Shown: positions 15,757-23,435 of the stretch, piece by piece
How positions within the stretch are numbered: the stretch's first letter is position 1
How the letters are laid out: each line of letters begins with the position of its first letter
DNA from: Akkermansiaceae bacterium
GTDB lineage: Bacteria > Verrucomicrobiota > Verrucomicrobiia > Verrucomicrobiales > Akkermansiaceae
Assembly (NCBI GenBank): GCA_022510805.1
Contig: JAFLSS010000016.1
Coordinates: 1 to 35,921 of the forward strand
Direction: 5' to 3'
DNA length: 35,921 nt
Notes under the pieces: model-generated
The model's input: only the letters and a program-made list of their open reading frames with translations
Told to the model about the DNA's origin: nothing
The model's database searches: none
Position numbers and translations under genes: made by a program

Positions 15757-16596
15757 CTAGGGAGTGCGGATCTGCCCCCGCCGCTTGGGCGACACCAGAT
15801 AGGCCAGCAGGAAGATGACGCCCAGCACCACGATGATCGTGGCGCCGAGGTGCCACCCCAGCGGGTAGGATAAGAAAAAGGCGAGCACACTGCCGCCGCA
15901 GCCGATGAGCCCCCCGCCCCAGAACATGAGCGAAGCGCGGTCTGTCAGCAGGTACATGGTGGCCGCCGGCGCAACAAGAAGCCCCAGCGTAAGAAAGGCC
16001 CCCACCGCCTGTAGGGAGGAGACCAGCACGAGGATGATCAGCGCAAAGATGCCATAGTTGAAAACCAGCGTGGGCAAGCCCATGGTGGCGGCAATCCGCG
16101 GGTCGAAGAGGTAAATGAGCAGCGGGCGCTCAAAGATGGTGATGAGCAAGAGCGCCAGCGCCCCGGTGATAAAGGCAACCCACAAATCAAAATGCCCCAT
16201 GCTCATGATGCTGCCAAAGAGCCAGTCATCCACCTTCTGCTGCAGGCCGAGGTTCACGAGGATGATGTAGCCGATGGCGAACGCGGTGGTGTGGATGATG
16301 GAGAGGGAGGTATCGTGGTTGAGCCGTGAGGTGCGCGAGACAAAGAGAGACCCCAGCCCCACAAGGAGAGCCGCCAGCCCGGCGCCGCAGAGGATGCTCA
16401 TGCGCCCCAGGCCAAAGAGCAGTATACTCAGGGCAATCCCCGGCAGCAGTGCGCAGGAGATAGTGCCGATCTGCAGCGCTGAGCGGCGCAGCACCACAAG
16501 CGCACTCACAAAACCATTGGTAAAGCCGATGATCGCACAGGCCCACAAGCTGCGCAGCGCGATCGGCTCAGTCATGAACTGAAGGAAGTCACTCAT
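15757..16596 (-). CDS. znuB: zinc/manganese-type ABC transporter permease
   Basis: A 279-residue permease of the ABC-3 family (ZnuB/TroC/MntB), with about eight to nine membrane helices. Typical segments are LRSLWACAIIGFTNGFVSALVVLRRSAL near the start, then ALLPGIALSILLFG, ISIIHTTAFAIGYIILVNLG-like central helices, and the late QAVGAFLTLGLLVAPAATMYLLTD, which is the most conserved part of the family. Its ATG overlaps the stop of the ATPase gene by four bases (ATGA), indicating coupled translation. The metal could be Zn, Mn or Fe. Zinc is assumed from the partner binding protein. Confidence 0.88.
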   Translation of the reverse strand: MSDFLQFMTEPIALRSLWACAIIGFTNGFVSALVVLRRSALQIGTISCALLPGIALSILLFGLGRMSILCGAGLAALLVGLGSLFVSRTSRLNHDTSLSIIHTTAFAIGYIILVNLGLQQKVDDWLFGSIMSMGHFDLWVAFITGALALLLITIFERPLLIYLFDPRIAATMGLPTLVFNYGIFALIILVLVSSLQAVGAFLTLGLLVAPAATMYLLTDRASLMFWGGGLIGCGGSVLAFFLSYPLGWHLGATIIVVLGVIFLLAYLVSPKRRGQIRTP

Positions 16597-17363
16597 ATCT
16601 TCTGCCCAAATGCGCGGTTGAGATTTTCAGGCGTGAGCACCTCGGCCGCCGAGCCAAAAGCCAAGACCTCCTGCTTGAGCAGAAGCACCTTGTCAAAAAG
16701 CCGCGGCGCATTCGCCACATCGTGGTAGGAGGCAATGACCAGCCGCCCCTCATGCGCCAGTGAGCGGAGCAGCTCTGCCAGTGATTCAGCCCCGGGCACA
16801 TCCAGCCCGGTAAACGGCTCATCGAGCAAGAGGATATGCGCCTCCTGCGCGAGGGCGCGAGCCAGGAAAGCCCGCTGCTGCTGCCCGCCGGAGAGCTCGC
16901 TGATCTGCCGGTGCTGCAGAGGCTCCAACTGCAAGGAGGCCAAGGCCTTTTGCACAATCTCCTCATCATGCGCCTTCGGGCGCCGCCACATCCCGACAGA
17001 CGGGTAGCGTCCCATCTCCACCAGCTCGCGCACGGTCATAGGAAACGCCCAATCCACTTCCGAGCGCTGGGGCATGTAGGCTATCTCGCGCCGCGTGTCA
17101 TGCAGTGGGCGGCCATTCCACAACACCTGCCCCTGCTCCGGTGTCAACAAACCGGCCAGCACGTTGAGCAGGGTCGACTTGCCCGCCCCGTTGGCACCCA
17201 TGAGCGCGAGGGTGTGCCCGCAGACGATCTCGAAACTCACCTCGCGCAGCGCCTGCACCCGGTGGTAGCAGACCCCCACACCGCGCACGGCCAAAGCGTG
17301 GCGGCAGTGGTGGTGGTGGTTGGCGCCCCCCCAGCAGATATGGTCTGTATCATGTGTCACCAT
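16593..17363 (-). CDS. znuC: metal ABC transporter ATP-binding protein with His-rich N-terminus
   Basis: A 256-residue ABC ATPase that powers the adjacent permease. Walker A is GANGAGKST (56-64), Q-loop Gln99, signature LSGGQQQR (157-164), Walker B ILLLDEP (177-183) and H-loop His214 in ASYHD. The start at 17363 overlaps the stop of the preceding gene by seven bases (ATGGTGA). The first 22 residues carry seven His and two Cys, including HHHHC, before the ABC fold begins near residue 23. This is not usual for ZnuC and could sense or hold metal. An upstream in-frame extension exists but overlaps the neighbouring gene completely. Confidence 0.9.
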   Translation of the reverse strand: MVTHDTDHICWGGANHHHHCRHALAVRGVGVCYHRVQALREVSFEIVCGHTLALMGANGAGKSTLLNVLAGLLTPEQGQVLWNGRPLHDTRREIAYMPQRSEVDWAFPMTVRELVEMGRYPSVGMWRRPKAHDEEIVQKALASLQLEPLQHRQISELSGGQQQRAFLARALAQEAHILLLDEPFTGLDVPGAESLAELLRSLAHEGRLVIASYHDVANAPRLFDKVLLLKQEVLAFGSAAEVLTPENLNRAFGQKI

Positions 17364-17815
17364 TGGAACAAAAATACTGCGTGCATCAGCTCCTCCCCGG
17401 GCTCTGTCCATTGAGTATCGCGCGCCGCCGGCAGGCGGGCGGGGCTGAGCTCCAGCATCACCGCCTGCGCAAAGTCCCGGGGCGCGGGCCACTCGGCTTC
17501 CAGCTCCAGCTCCAGCTCCAGCTCCGCACCCGGCTCAGGCCGGGGCAGCTCCAGCTTGCCCTGCCACCTGCCCGCCGCCGCATCAGGCCGCAGCTCGCGG
17601 AGCAGGCGCCCCCCGCAGGAGATGCGGATCTTGAGCGGCGCGCCGGTGAAGCGCAGCTCTGCCGGCACTTCCGAGGTGCGGGTGAGCGGCTGCGCATCTG
17701 CCTCTGCTGCTGCCTCACGCGGCGCTGCCGGTGCTGCGGTGAAATACACAAGCGGCACACCGGCTGCGATAACGCCTAATATGCAGCAGCAGAGTTTGGC
17801 TAAGGGGGATATCAT
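17357..17815 (-). CDS. hypothetical membrane-anchored protein inside the metal importer operon
   Basis: A 152-residue protein that I do not recognise. One hydrophobic segment near the N-terminus (about 5-27) would anchor it or act as an uncleaved signal. The rest is Ala/Glu/Pro-rich and probably beta-rich, with an alternating ELELELELE strand (about 97-106) encoded by four tandem CAGCTC hexamers. It starts 42 bases after the binding-protein gene and its stop overlaps the ATPase start, so it is part of the operon. Its position suggests a periplasmic or membrane accessory role in metal uptake. This rests on context only. Confidence 0.7.
   Translation of the reverse strand: MISPLAKLCCCILGVIAAGVPLVYFTAAPAAPREAAAEADAQPLTRTSEVPAELRFTGAPLKIRISCGGRLLRELRPDAAAGRWQGKLELPRPEPGAELELELELEAEWPAPRDFAQAVMLELSPARLPAARDTQWTEPGEELMHAVFLFQW
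17501..17524. repeat. tandem hexamer repeat, four CAGCTC copies
   Basis: Four exact copies of CAGCTC, in frame inside the hypothetical gene on the other strand (17357-17815), where they encode alternating Glu-Leu. Copy-number change would add or remove two residues without a frameshift. Confidence 0.8.
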
Positions 17816-17857
17816 GAGGCGAAGAGCGGGCGGAAGAAAGCGCGGCAGCGCGTGCTG

Positions 17858-18739
17858 TTATGGGGTGGTGGTAGAGGCGGGGGGCTCCGGCGCCAAACCG
17901 GCGCAGATCGAGCGCAGATTAAACAAGAAAAGACTCTCGTAGTCAAGCAAATCCGGCGCCACACCATCCATCGCCAGCGGGCGCACCTCAGCCCCCAGCT
18001 CCTGCGCAAGTGTTTCGATGATCTTGGGAGAGTCCTGCACCTCGGCAAAAAGGCAGCGCACCCTGCTCTGCCGCAGCTTGGCCAGCAGCTGCGCCAAGTG
18101 CGCCATGTCACCCTCACTCTCCTTAGCCACCCCCTGCGCCGCCACCGGCTCCAGGCGGAACGCCTTGCAAAAATGGCACATAGCCGCATGCGCTGTCACC
18201 AGCACACGCGCGGACCTGGGCACACGCGCCAGCTGCAGCCGCGCCTCGCGCGTGAGGCGGTCCATGGCGCGCGCGTACTCGCCCTGAGCCGCGGCAAATG
18301 CCTCCGCATGCTCCGGCGCCTGCGCCGAGAGAGCATCCGCCAGCGCCAGGGAGGCGCGCTTCATATTCTCCGGGGCATTCCACCAATGCGGGTCGACCAC
18401 ACCCCCGCCCGGCACCTCCACATCGGGCACAGAAGCGCCGAGCTCCAGCACCAGCACCTGCGGGCCGAACGCCTCACGCAGATCTGCCAGATAAGGCTCC
18501 ACCCCCTTGCCGCACGCCAGGGCCAGACGGCACCCGGCCGCAGCAGCCAGCGCAGCATGCGAAGGCTCAAACGCATGCAGCTGCGCATTGGGCGGGAAAA
18601 GATCCACCACCTCCACATGCTCCCCCCCCACGCGCCGCGCCATATCGCTGAGCAACGGGTGCAGGCTCGCCACTTTCACCGAACCCGCCCACGCCACTCC
18701 CAGCAGCATCAGCAACAACACGCAGAGCATCTTCTTCAT
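17858..18739 (-). CDS. znuA: metal ABC transporter substrate-binding protein (ZnuA/TroA family)
   Basis: A 293-residue periplasmic cluster A-I binding protein that delivers Zn(II) or Mn(II) to the permease. The signal peptide covers residues 1-18 (AWA, then G). The likely metal ligands are His55 in QLHAFEPS, His118 in DPHWWNAPENM, His184 in VTAHAAMCHF, and an Asp near 258-266. The typical His-rich loop of zinc-specific ZnuA is missing, so Mn(II) is not excluded. It is first in the operon and starts 11 bases after a good promoter. No Zur or Mur operator was recognised. Confidence 0.9.
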   Translation of the reverse strand: MKKMLCVLLLMLLGVAWAGSVKVASLHPLLSDMARRVGGEHVEVVDLFPPNAQLHAFEPSHAALAAAAGCRLALACGKGVEPYLADLREAFGPQVLVLELGASVPDVEVPGGGVVDPHWWNAPENMKRASLALADALSAQAPEHAEAFAAAQGEYARAMDRLTREARLQLARVPRSARVLVTAHAAMCHFCKAFRLEPVAAQGVAKESEGDMAHLAQLLAKLRQSRVRCLFAEVQDSPKIIETLAQELGAEVRPLAMDGVAPDLLDYESLFLFNLRSICAGLAPEPPASTTTP

Positions 18740-18750
18740 ATCTGCCCCCC

Positions 18751-18779
18751 ATTCTACCCGCCCGGGCAGGCAAAGTCAA
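18751..18779 (-). promoter_or_regulatory. promoter of the metal importer operon
   Basis: On the minus strand, TTGACT (18779-18774), a 17-base spacer and TAGAAT (18756-18751). The znuA ATG lies 11 bases beyond. Confidence 0.78.
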
Positions 18780-18901
18780 CCTCTGAGCCTGCCTGCACCC
18801 CGGCTACGCAAAAAAACACAAGCGACTCACTTTGGGCGCCGGCGGCATTTGGCATAAACAAGATATTAAAAAACAAGCATTTGACCCGCAGAGATGCAGG
18901 C

Positions 18902-18929
18902 TGGACAAGCGGCCGAAATGGGCTATGCT
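18902..18929 (+). promoter_or_regulatory. promoter of the Xer recombinase gene
   Basis: TGGACA (18902-18907), a 16-base spacer and TATGCT (18924-18929). ATG 18940 lies ten bases after the -10 box. Two further in-frame ATGs at 18925 and 18931 lie in or next to the -10 box and are unlikely starts. Confidence 0.6.
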
Positions 18930-18939
18930 CATGGGCGCC

Positions 18940-19911
18940 ATGAAGCCGCCCTCTCTCATGCTCGGCGCCGCCATCGAGCGCTTCCTCTTCTTCTGCCGCT
19001 ATGAGAAAAACCTCAGCCGGCCCACGCTCGCCGCCTACAAGCTCGACCTCTCCCAATTTGCCGCCTTTCTTCCCGGCGTGGCGCCATGCCCGGCGCGGCT
19101 CAGCAGCATCACCCCCGACCACCTCCGCGCGTTTCTCCGCAGCATCTCTCACTACAAGCCCAGGACCATCCGCCGCAAGGCGGCCTCCCTCAAGGCCATG
19201 TTTCACTACCACGAGCTGGCAGATGAAACCTTCTGCAACCCCATGCGCAAGCTGGACATCCGCATCCGCGTGCCGCTGCAGCTGCCGCATGTGCTCACCA
19301 CGGCCGAGCTCTCCGCCCTGCTGCACACTCTCTATGCCGAGCAGCGCCGGCCCGCGCCTCACCCGGCCGCAGCCGCCACACACCGCGAGCGGCAGCTGCG
19401 CACAGCGGCCATCGTGGAGCTCCTTTTCGGCACCGGCCTGCGCGTCTCTGAGCTCTGCAGCCTCACCCTCAGCCGGGTCGACCTGAGCGAGGGCAGCATC
19501 CGCGTGCACGGCAAGGGAAGCAAAGAGCGCATCATCCAAATCTGCCAGCCGCCCATCCTCCACATCTTGCGGGAATACCGCGCCGCCACCATCCGGCAGC
19601 ACGGCGCGGCCGATTCACGCCCCTTTTTCATGAACCGCTTTGGGCGCGCCCTGAGCCCGCAGACCGTGCGGCACACCATCCGCAGCCTCGCCGCGCGCGC
19701 CGGCATCACCAAGCGTGTCACCCCCCACACCTTCCGGCACACCTTTGCCACGCTGCTCCTGGACGAGGGGGTCGACATCCGCTTCATCCAAAGCATCCTC
19801 GGGCACAGCTCGCTGACCACCACGCAGATCTACACCCACGTCTCCACCTCCTCACAGCGCAGCATCCTGCAAATGCACCACCCGCGCCGCCACCTGCCGG
19901 CAGGCTCCTGA
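18940..19911 (+). CDS. tyrosine recombinase XerC/XerD
   Basis: A 323-residue Xer-type recombinase that would resolve chromosome dimers at dif together with a partner. The N-terminal SAM-like domain opens with AIERFLFFCRYEKNLSRPTLAAYKLDL. The catalytic domain holds Arg168 (GTGLRVSEL), the GKGSKER hairpin lysine (191-197), His263 and Arg266 (TPHTFRHTFAT), His289 (LGHSS) and the nucleophile Tyr298 (IYTHV). The set is complete. An Ala/Arg-rich insert (about 133-150) sits between the domains. XerC and XerD cannot be told apart by eye. The frame is open upstream to 18832, but that part is unlike the family. Confidence 0.9.
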   Translation: MKPPSLMLGAAIERFLFFCRYEKNLSRPTLAAYKLDLSQFAAFLPGVAPCPARLSSITPDHLRAFLRSISHYKPRTIRRKAASLKAMFHYHELADETFCNPMRKLDIRIRVPLQLPHVLTTAELSALLHTLYAEQRRPAPHPAAAATHRERQLRTAAIVELLFGTGLRVSELCSLTLSRVDLSEGSIRVHGKGSKERIIQICQPPILHILREYRAATIRQHGAADSRPFFMNRFGRALSPQTVRHTIRSLAARAGITKRVTPHTFRHTFATLLLDEGVDIRFIQSILGHSSLTTTQIYTHVSTSSQRSILQMHHPRRHLPAGS

Positions 19912-19945
19912 AAGCCGCCCCCCGCGCCGGGAGAAGTGCGGCAGC

Positions 19946-21175
19946 TCAGCCGCGCGCTGCCGCCTCACCCCGGTGCCGCAGCGCCACCAAACCCAGCCCC
20001 AGGCAGACCACCAAGAACCCCACAGCCACCCCAAAGGCCGTGTGGTACGAGGTGGCCTCAGCCAAGGCGCCCCAGCCTCCGGCCGCCAGAGTCCCCCCCG
20101 CCGCCAGGGCGATGGACACCCCGGCATATATGCGCGTGTAGCACCGGCTGCCAAAGACCGCCCGCACCAGCAGCGGCGTCTGCACCGACACGCCGGCAAA
20201 TGCCCAGCCGAACAAAAAGGCCCCGGCCACAAAAACCGAGGGCGGCCCCTGCGCCAGCAGCAGCAGCCCCGCCACACCGCTCAGCGTGCTCACCACCACC
20301 CCGAGCGCATGACTCTTATCATTGATCACCCCCAGCGCCACCTTGCCGGTGGCCACCCCGAGCATCACCGCCGCCGCCACCAGCGCCCCCTGCTCAGCAG
20401 AGGACAGCGGGGTCACATAACTCGGCATAAAAAGGCAGATCGGCGCCGTGGCGTTGATGAGGAACGCATAGACCACCAGCACATAAAACACCGGCATGCG
20501 CAATGCCTGCTCATGTGAGATCCCCTCCGGCTCTGCCGGAAGCTCAGCCGCCGCAGCCGCCTCTCCACCGCCCGGAGCCGCCTGCGGCTGTGCCGGCGCA
20601 TTGCGCAGCAGCAGCGCCAGCAGCGGCGTGAGCACCAGCAGCACCCCGCCCCCCAACACCCCATAGGCCACGCGCCACCCATATTCCTGAATCAACAGGC
20701 CGCACAGAGGGTTGAACACCGCACCGCCCACCCCCATGCTCGCGCTGCATATCCCCATATACAGCCCCACCCTCCTGCGGAACCAGCTATTCACCAGCGT
20801 AGGAAAGCTCAGATAATACAAAAAGGCGAGGGACACCCCCATGAGCGCCCCGGCAGCGTAAAACTGCCACAGGGCCGTAAACAAACTCATGCTCAGCAAG
20901 CACCCCCCCATCAACCCCGAGCTGATACTCAGCATCCGCCGCGCGCCCCAGCGCTCCATAAGCCGCCCCGCCACACTCAGCATGAGCGTGCTCGCCAGGA
21001 AATTGAAGCTCATGTACCACCCAAACCTGCCCACACTCACCCCCAGCTCCTGACTCACTGGCAGATAAAACACTCCCGCACAGCTCATCGCTATGCCGGC
21101 ATTCACCGCCATGATCAAACAGCAGCACAGCAGGATGACATACCCATAATAAAAACGTCCACTCTTCTGAGGCAT
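19946..21175 (-). CDS. major facilitator superfamily transporter (OFA/monocarboxylate-type)
   Basis: A 409-residue, 12-helix inner-membrane transporter. The N-terminus (GRFYYGYVILLCCCLIMAVNAG) and the helix 1-2 region (GVFYLPVSQELGVSVGRFGWYMSF) resemble the oxalate:formate antiporter/monocarboxylate branch, as does the central SASMGVGGAVFNPLCGLLIQEYGWR. A long Ala/Glu-rich loop separates the two six-helix halves. The substrate is unknown, and a small carboxylate is the family-based guess. ATG 21175 was chosen over 21253 because it gives the normal N-terminus and lies six bases after a promoter. The upstream extension would overlap the preceding terminator. Confidence 0.85.
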   Translation of the reverse strand: MPQKSGRFYYGYVILLCCCLIMAVNAGIAMSCAGVFYLPVSQELGVSVGRFGWYMSFNFLASTLMLSVAGRLMERWGARRMLSISSGLMGGCLLSMSLFTALWQFYAAGALMGVSLAFLYYLSFPTLVNSWFRRRVGLYMGICSASMGVGGAVFNPLCGLLIQEYGWRVAYGVLGGGVLLVLTPLLALLLRNAPAQPQAAPGGGEAAAAAELPAEPEGISHEQALRMPVFYVLVVYAFLINATAPICLFMPSYVTPLSSAEQGALVAAAVMLGVATGKVALGVINDKSHALGVVVSTLSGVAGLLLLAQGPPSVFVAGAFLFGWAFAGVSVQTPLLVRAVFGSRCYTRIYAGVSIALAAGGTLAAGGWGALAEATSYHTAFGVAVGFLVVCLGLGLVALRHRGEAAARG

Positions 21176-21181
21176 ACCCCG

Positions 21182-21210
21182 GTTGTAGCACATCCGCCGC
21201 CCCTTGTCCA
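21182..21210 (-). promoter_or_regulatory. promoter of the MFS transporter gene
   Basis: On the minus strand, TGGACA (21210-21205), a 17-base spacer and TACAAC (21187-21182). The ATG lies six bases beyond. Confidence 0.65.
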
Positions 21211-21220
21211 GCATGGGCAA

Positions 21221-21264
21221 CAAAATACCGCGCCAAAAATGAAGATGCATCATTGTTGGCGCGG
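21221..21264 (-). terminator. terminator after the aldo/keto reductase gene
   Basis: On the minus strand, CCGCGCCAA pairs with TTGGCGCGG (9 bp, 21264-21256 with 21236-21228). TATTTTG follows. It ends the flavodoxin-reductase unit. Confidence 0.65.
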
Positions 21265-21307
21265 CAGCAGCCGGGCACCTGCCCTCACAGCTCAGGCCGC
21301 CAAGGGC

Positions 21308-22177
21308 TCACACCTTGTACTTGTTGATGATATCAAACAAGGTCAGCATGCCCTGCGGATCAGAAAAATTGAGCACATGCCCGTGGCCGATATCCAGCGT
21401 GCGGATCGCCGCCATCTCCTCCTCGCTCAGGTCAAAACCGAGGCAGTCGAGATTCTCCTCCATGCGCTCGCGGCGCACCGTCTTGGGGATGGCAATGATT
21501 CCCCGCTGCGTGAGGAAACGCAGCCCCACCTGCGCCACTGTCTTGCCATGCGCCGCCGCGATGCGCTGCAGCGTCTCATTGGCCAGCAACTCCGGCGCCG
21601 CCTCAGCCAGCGGCCCCCAGGCCATGAGCTTGGTGCCGTGCTGCGCCGCCAGCTCCTGCATCTGCCACTGCTGCGCCAGAGCGCTCACCTCGATCTGATT
21701 CACAGCAGGCTTCACCTCCATATGCGCCGCTATATCCAAGAAGCGGTCATAGTAAAAATTACTCACCCCAATCGCCCGCACCTTGCCCGCGCGCAAAGCC
21801 GCTTCCATGGCGCGGTACGTGCCGTAGTAATCACCAAACGCTTGGTGAATCAGCAGCAGGTCGATGTAGTCTGTCTGCAACTTGCGCAGCGACAAGTCGA
21901 TCGACTCCGCCGCTTTCCGCTCGCCGGCATTGCTCACCCACACCTTCGTCGTGAGAAACAACTCCTCACGCGCCAAGCCGCTCTTGCGCCAGGCTCTCCC
22001 CACTCCCTCCTCGTTAAAATAGGCCTGCGCCGTATCCACCGAGCGGTAGCCCACAGCCAGCGCATCTGTCACGCAGCGCTCGCATTCCGCAGGATCCACC
22101 TGAAACACGCCATAGCCCACCAGAGGCATCTCCACTCCATTATTCAGAGTTATTGTCGTTTGCATTGTTGTCTTCAT
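21308..22177 (-). CDS. aldo/keto reductase (2,5-diketo-D-gluconate reductase-like)
   Basis: A 289-residue NADPH-dependent aldo/keto reductase with a TIM-barrel fold, acting in the cytosol on small carbonyl compounds. The catalytic tetrad is present: Asp48 and Tyr53 (SVDTAQAYFNE), Lys78 (TTKVWV) and His111 (LLLIHQ). The cofactor-binding end IPKTVRRERMEENLD is also typical. The natural substrate cannot be told. It begins one base after the stop of the flavodoxin gene, with which it must be co-transcribed. An ATG four codons further in is an alternative start. Confidence 0.9.
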   Translation of the reverse strand: MKTTMQTTITLNNGVEMPLVGYGVFQVDPAECERCVTDALAVGYRSVDTAQAYFNEEGVGRAWRKSGLAREELFLTTKVWVSNAGERKAAESIDLSLRKLQTDYIDLLLIHQAFGDYYGTYRAMEAALRAGKVRAIGVSNFYYDRFLDIAAHMEVKPAVNQIEVSALAQQWQMQELAAQHGTKLMAWGPLAEAAPELLANETLQRIAAAHGKTVAQVGLRFLTQRGIIAIPKTVRRERMEENLDCLGFDLSEEEMAAIRTLDIGHGHVLNFSDPQGMLTLFDIINKYKV

Positions 22178-22178
22178 A

Positions 22179-22817
22179 TTAAAGGTTCTGACTCAACCAC
22201 GCCTCCAGCTCATTCCGCACGGAGGCATCCTTTTTATACACGCGAGATCCCTTGATGGGAAGCCCTTTTTTCACCTCTGCATTCGGCAGAGCCTTGTGAA
22301 GATCCCTGATACTGCGCCCCATGGCGCTGCCCTCATGCGTGCAAAACGGCAGAATACGCTTACCCTCAAGCCGGTGCTTCTCCAAAAAGGAGAATACCGC
22401 CATCGGCATCGTCCCCCACCAATTCGGATACCCTAAAATGATGGTATCATACTGCTCCACATTCTCCACTCCGCCCACAATCTCCGGCCGCGCCTGCGCC
22501 TGCATCTCCGCCTTGGCCACCTCTGTCGTCTCCCGATAATCCGCCGGATACGGCTTTACTGTCTTAATCTCAAACACATCAGCCCCAGTCATCTCGCGAA
22601 TCATCTCCGCCACCGCCGCTGTATTCCCCACCGGGAGATTCACAATATCCCCGGACACATAATTGCTCCCGGAGCGCGAATAATACACCAGCAAGATCTT
22701 GTGCCCGGCAGCAGCCGCCTTGACATCCGCCCCCTGCGCCTCCGCCGGACACAGGAACAACACACCCATGGCCGCAAGCGCGCCCACCGACAATAATATA
22801 AGCATTAAAGTTTTCAT
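22179..22817 (-). CDS. exported flavodoxin-like protein
   Basis: A 212-residue flavodoxin-fold protein. The FMN phosphate loop is YYSRSGSN (about 44-51). The aromatic flavin-flanking loop is GYPNWWGTMPMAVFSFLE, and HEGSAMGRSIRDL matches the long-chain Flavodoxin_4 type. The first 27 residues are a signal peptide (LLSVGALAAMGVLFLCPAEAQG), so the protein should be exported or membrane-held. That is unusual for flavodoxins, which normally work in the cytosol. It is paired with an aldo/keto reductase gene directly downstream, suggesting a shared redox role. Confidence 0.88.
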   Translation of the reverse strand: MKTLMLILLSVGALAAMGVLFLCPAEAQGADVKAAAAGHKILLVYYSRSGSNYVSGDIVNLPVGNTAAVAEMIREMTGADVFEIKTVKPYPADYRETTEVAKAEMQAQARPEIVGGVENVEQYDTIILGYPNWWGTMPMAVFSFLEKHRLEGKRILPFCTHEGSAMGRSIRDLHKALPNAEVKKGLPIKGSRVYKKDASVRNELEAWLSQNL

Positions 22818-22830
22818 AGCCTGTTTTCTT

Positions 22831-22860
22831 ACTTTACCCCCTCATGTTACTTGAAGGCAA
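22831..22860 (-). promoter_or_regulatory. candidate promoter of the flavodoxin-reductase pair
   Basis: On the minus strand, TTGCCT (22860-22855), an 18-base spacer and TAAAGT (22836-22831). The ATG lies 13 bases beyond. It begins directly after the terminator of the preceding unit. Confidence 0.5.
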
Positions 22861-22914
22861 GAAAAAACACAGGCGGCGCCGCCGGAGCACACCTGCTCCA
22901 CAGACAGCGCCGCC
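22861..22914 (-). terminator. terminator after the two lipoprotein genes
   Basis: On the minus strand an 8-bp GC stem (22914-22907 with 22079+800-type partner at 22879-22872) encloses an inner GGAGCA/TGCTCC stem. GTGTTTTTTC follows at 22870-22861. It separates the lipoprotein pair from the flavodoxin gene. Confidence 0.75.
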
Positions 22915-22940
22915 GCCCTCATCGGCTAATTTTTGAGATT

Positions 22941-23435
22941 TTAGCTCTTATTTACCGATCCCTCTTCCGAACGGGGCAGCCCCGGCACCTCCTTCGCCGG
23001 CAAGATCTTGATCTTGCCACCCTTTTCCACATGAATCGCCTTCGTCTTGCAGGGGATGAAGCATCTCTTATCCGCCTCCTCGCCGAAGAGGATATCCGCC
23101 TTCCCCTCTTTCAGTTTCTTGACACAGCGTATGGTGCTCACTTCGCAAGGGGAACAAGTATTGGCCACCAGGAGGGATGAGGGCGCCGCCGGCCGGTAAG
23201 TGCTAGACCCCAAATATGTGAAGCTCATGCGCGGCATCTGCTCTCTGTACACAATACCGGTCTGAGCATCTTTTTTCAGATCAGAACCGGGTTCTTTCAC
23301 CACAAGTACAATATGCTCCGGCGCTTTGACATTCGGACAATGCAAAGCTATCTCCTTTTGCTGCGCACATGACGCGCAGAGCAGCACCACACCCGCCAAC
23401 ACCTTGGATATGAATAATCTTTTCATCTTGTTCAT
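22941..23435 (-). CDS. hypothetical cysteine-rich lipoprotein
   Basis: A 164-residue protein of unknown function. A lipoprotein signal (LAGVVLLCASC) ends at Cys23. The mature part contains six more cysteines, including TCSPC and CFIPC, which could form disulfides or bind metal. It is rich in Lys/Val and otherwise without a recognised domain. Its start overlaps the stop of the preceding lipoprotein gene by four bases (ATGA), so the two are coupled and probably act together in the envelope. Confidence 0.75.
   Translation of the reverse strand: MNKMKRLFISKVLAGVVLLCASCAQQKEIALHCPNVKAPEHIVLVVKEPGSDLKKDAQTGIVYREQMPRMSFTYLGSSTYRPAAPSSLLVANTCSPCEVSTIRCVKKLKEGKADILFGEEADKRCFIPCKTKAIHVEKGGKIKILPAKEVPGLPRSEEGSVNKS

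Noticed and set aside
18844..18886. AT-rich stretch with direct repeats GCATTTG and AACAAG between znuA and xer, considered as a Zur-type operator
   Set aside because: The repeats are direct, not palindromic, do not resemble a Zur or Mur box, and lie well upstream of the znuA promoter.
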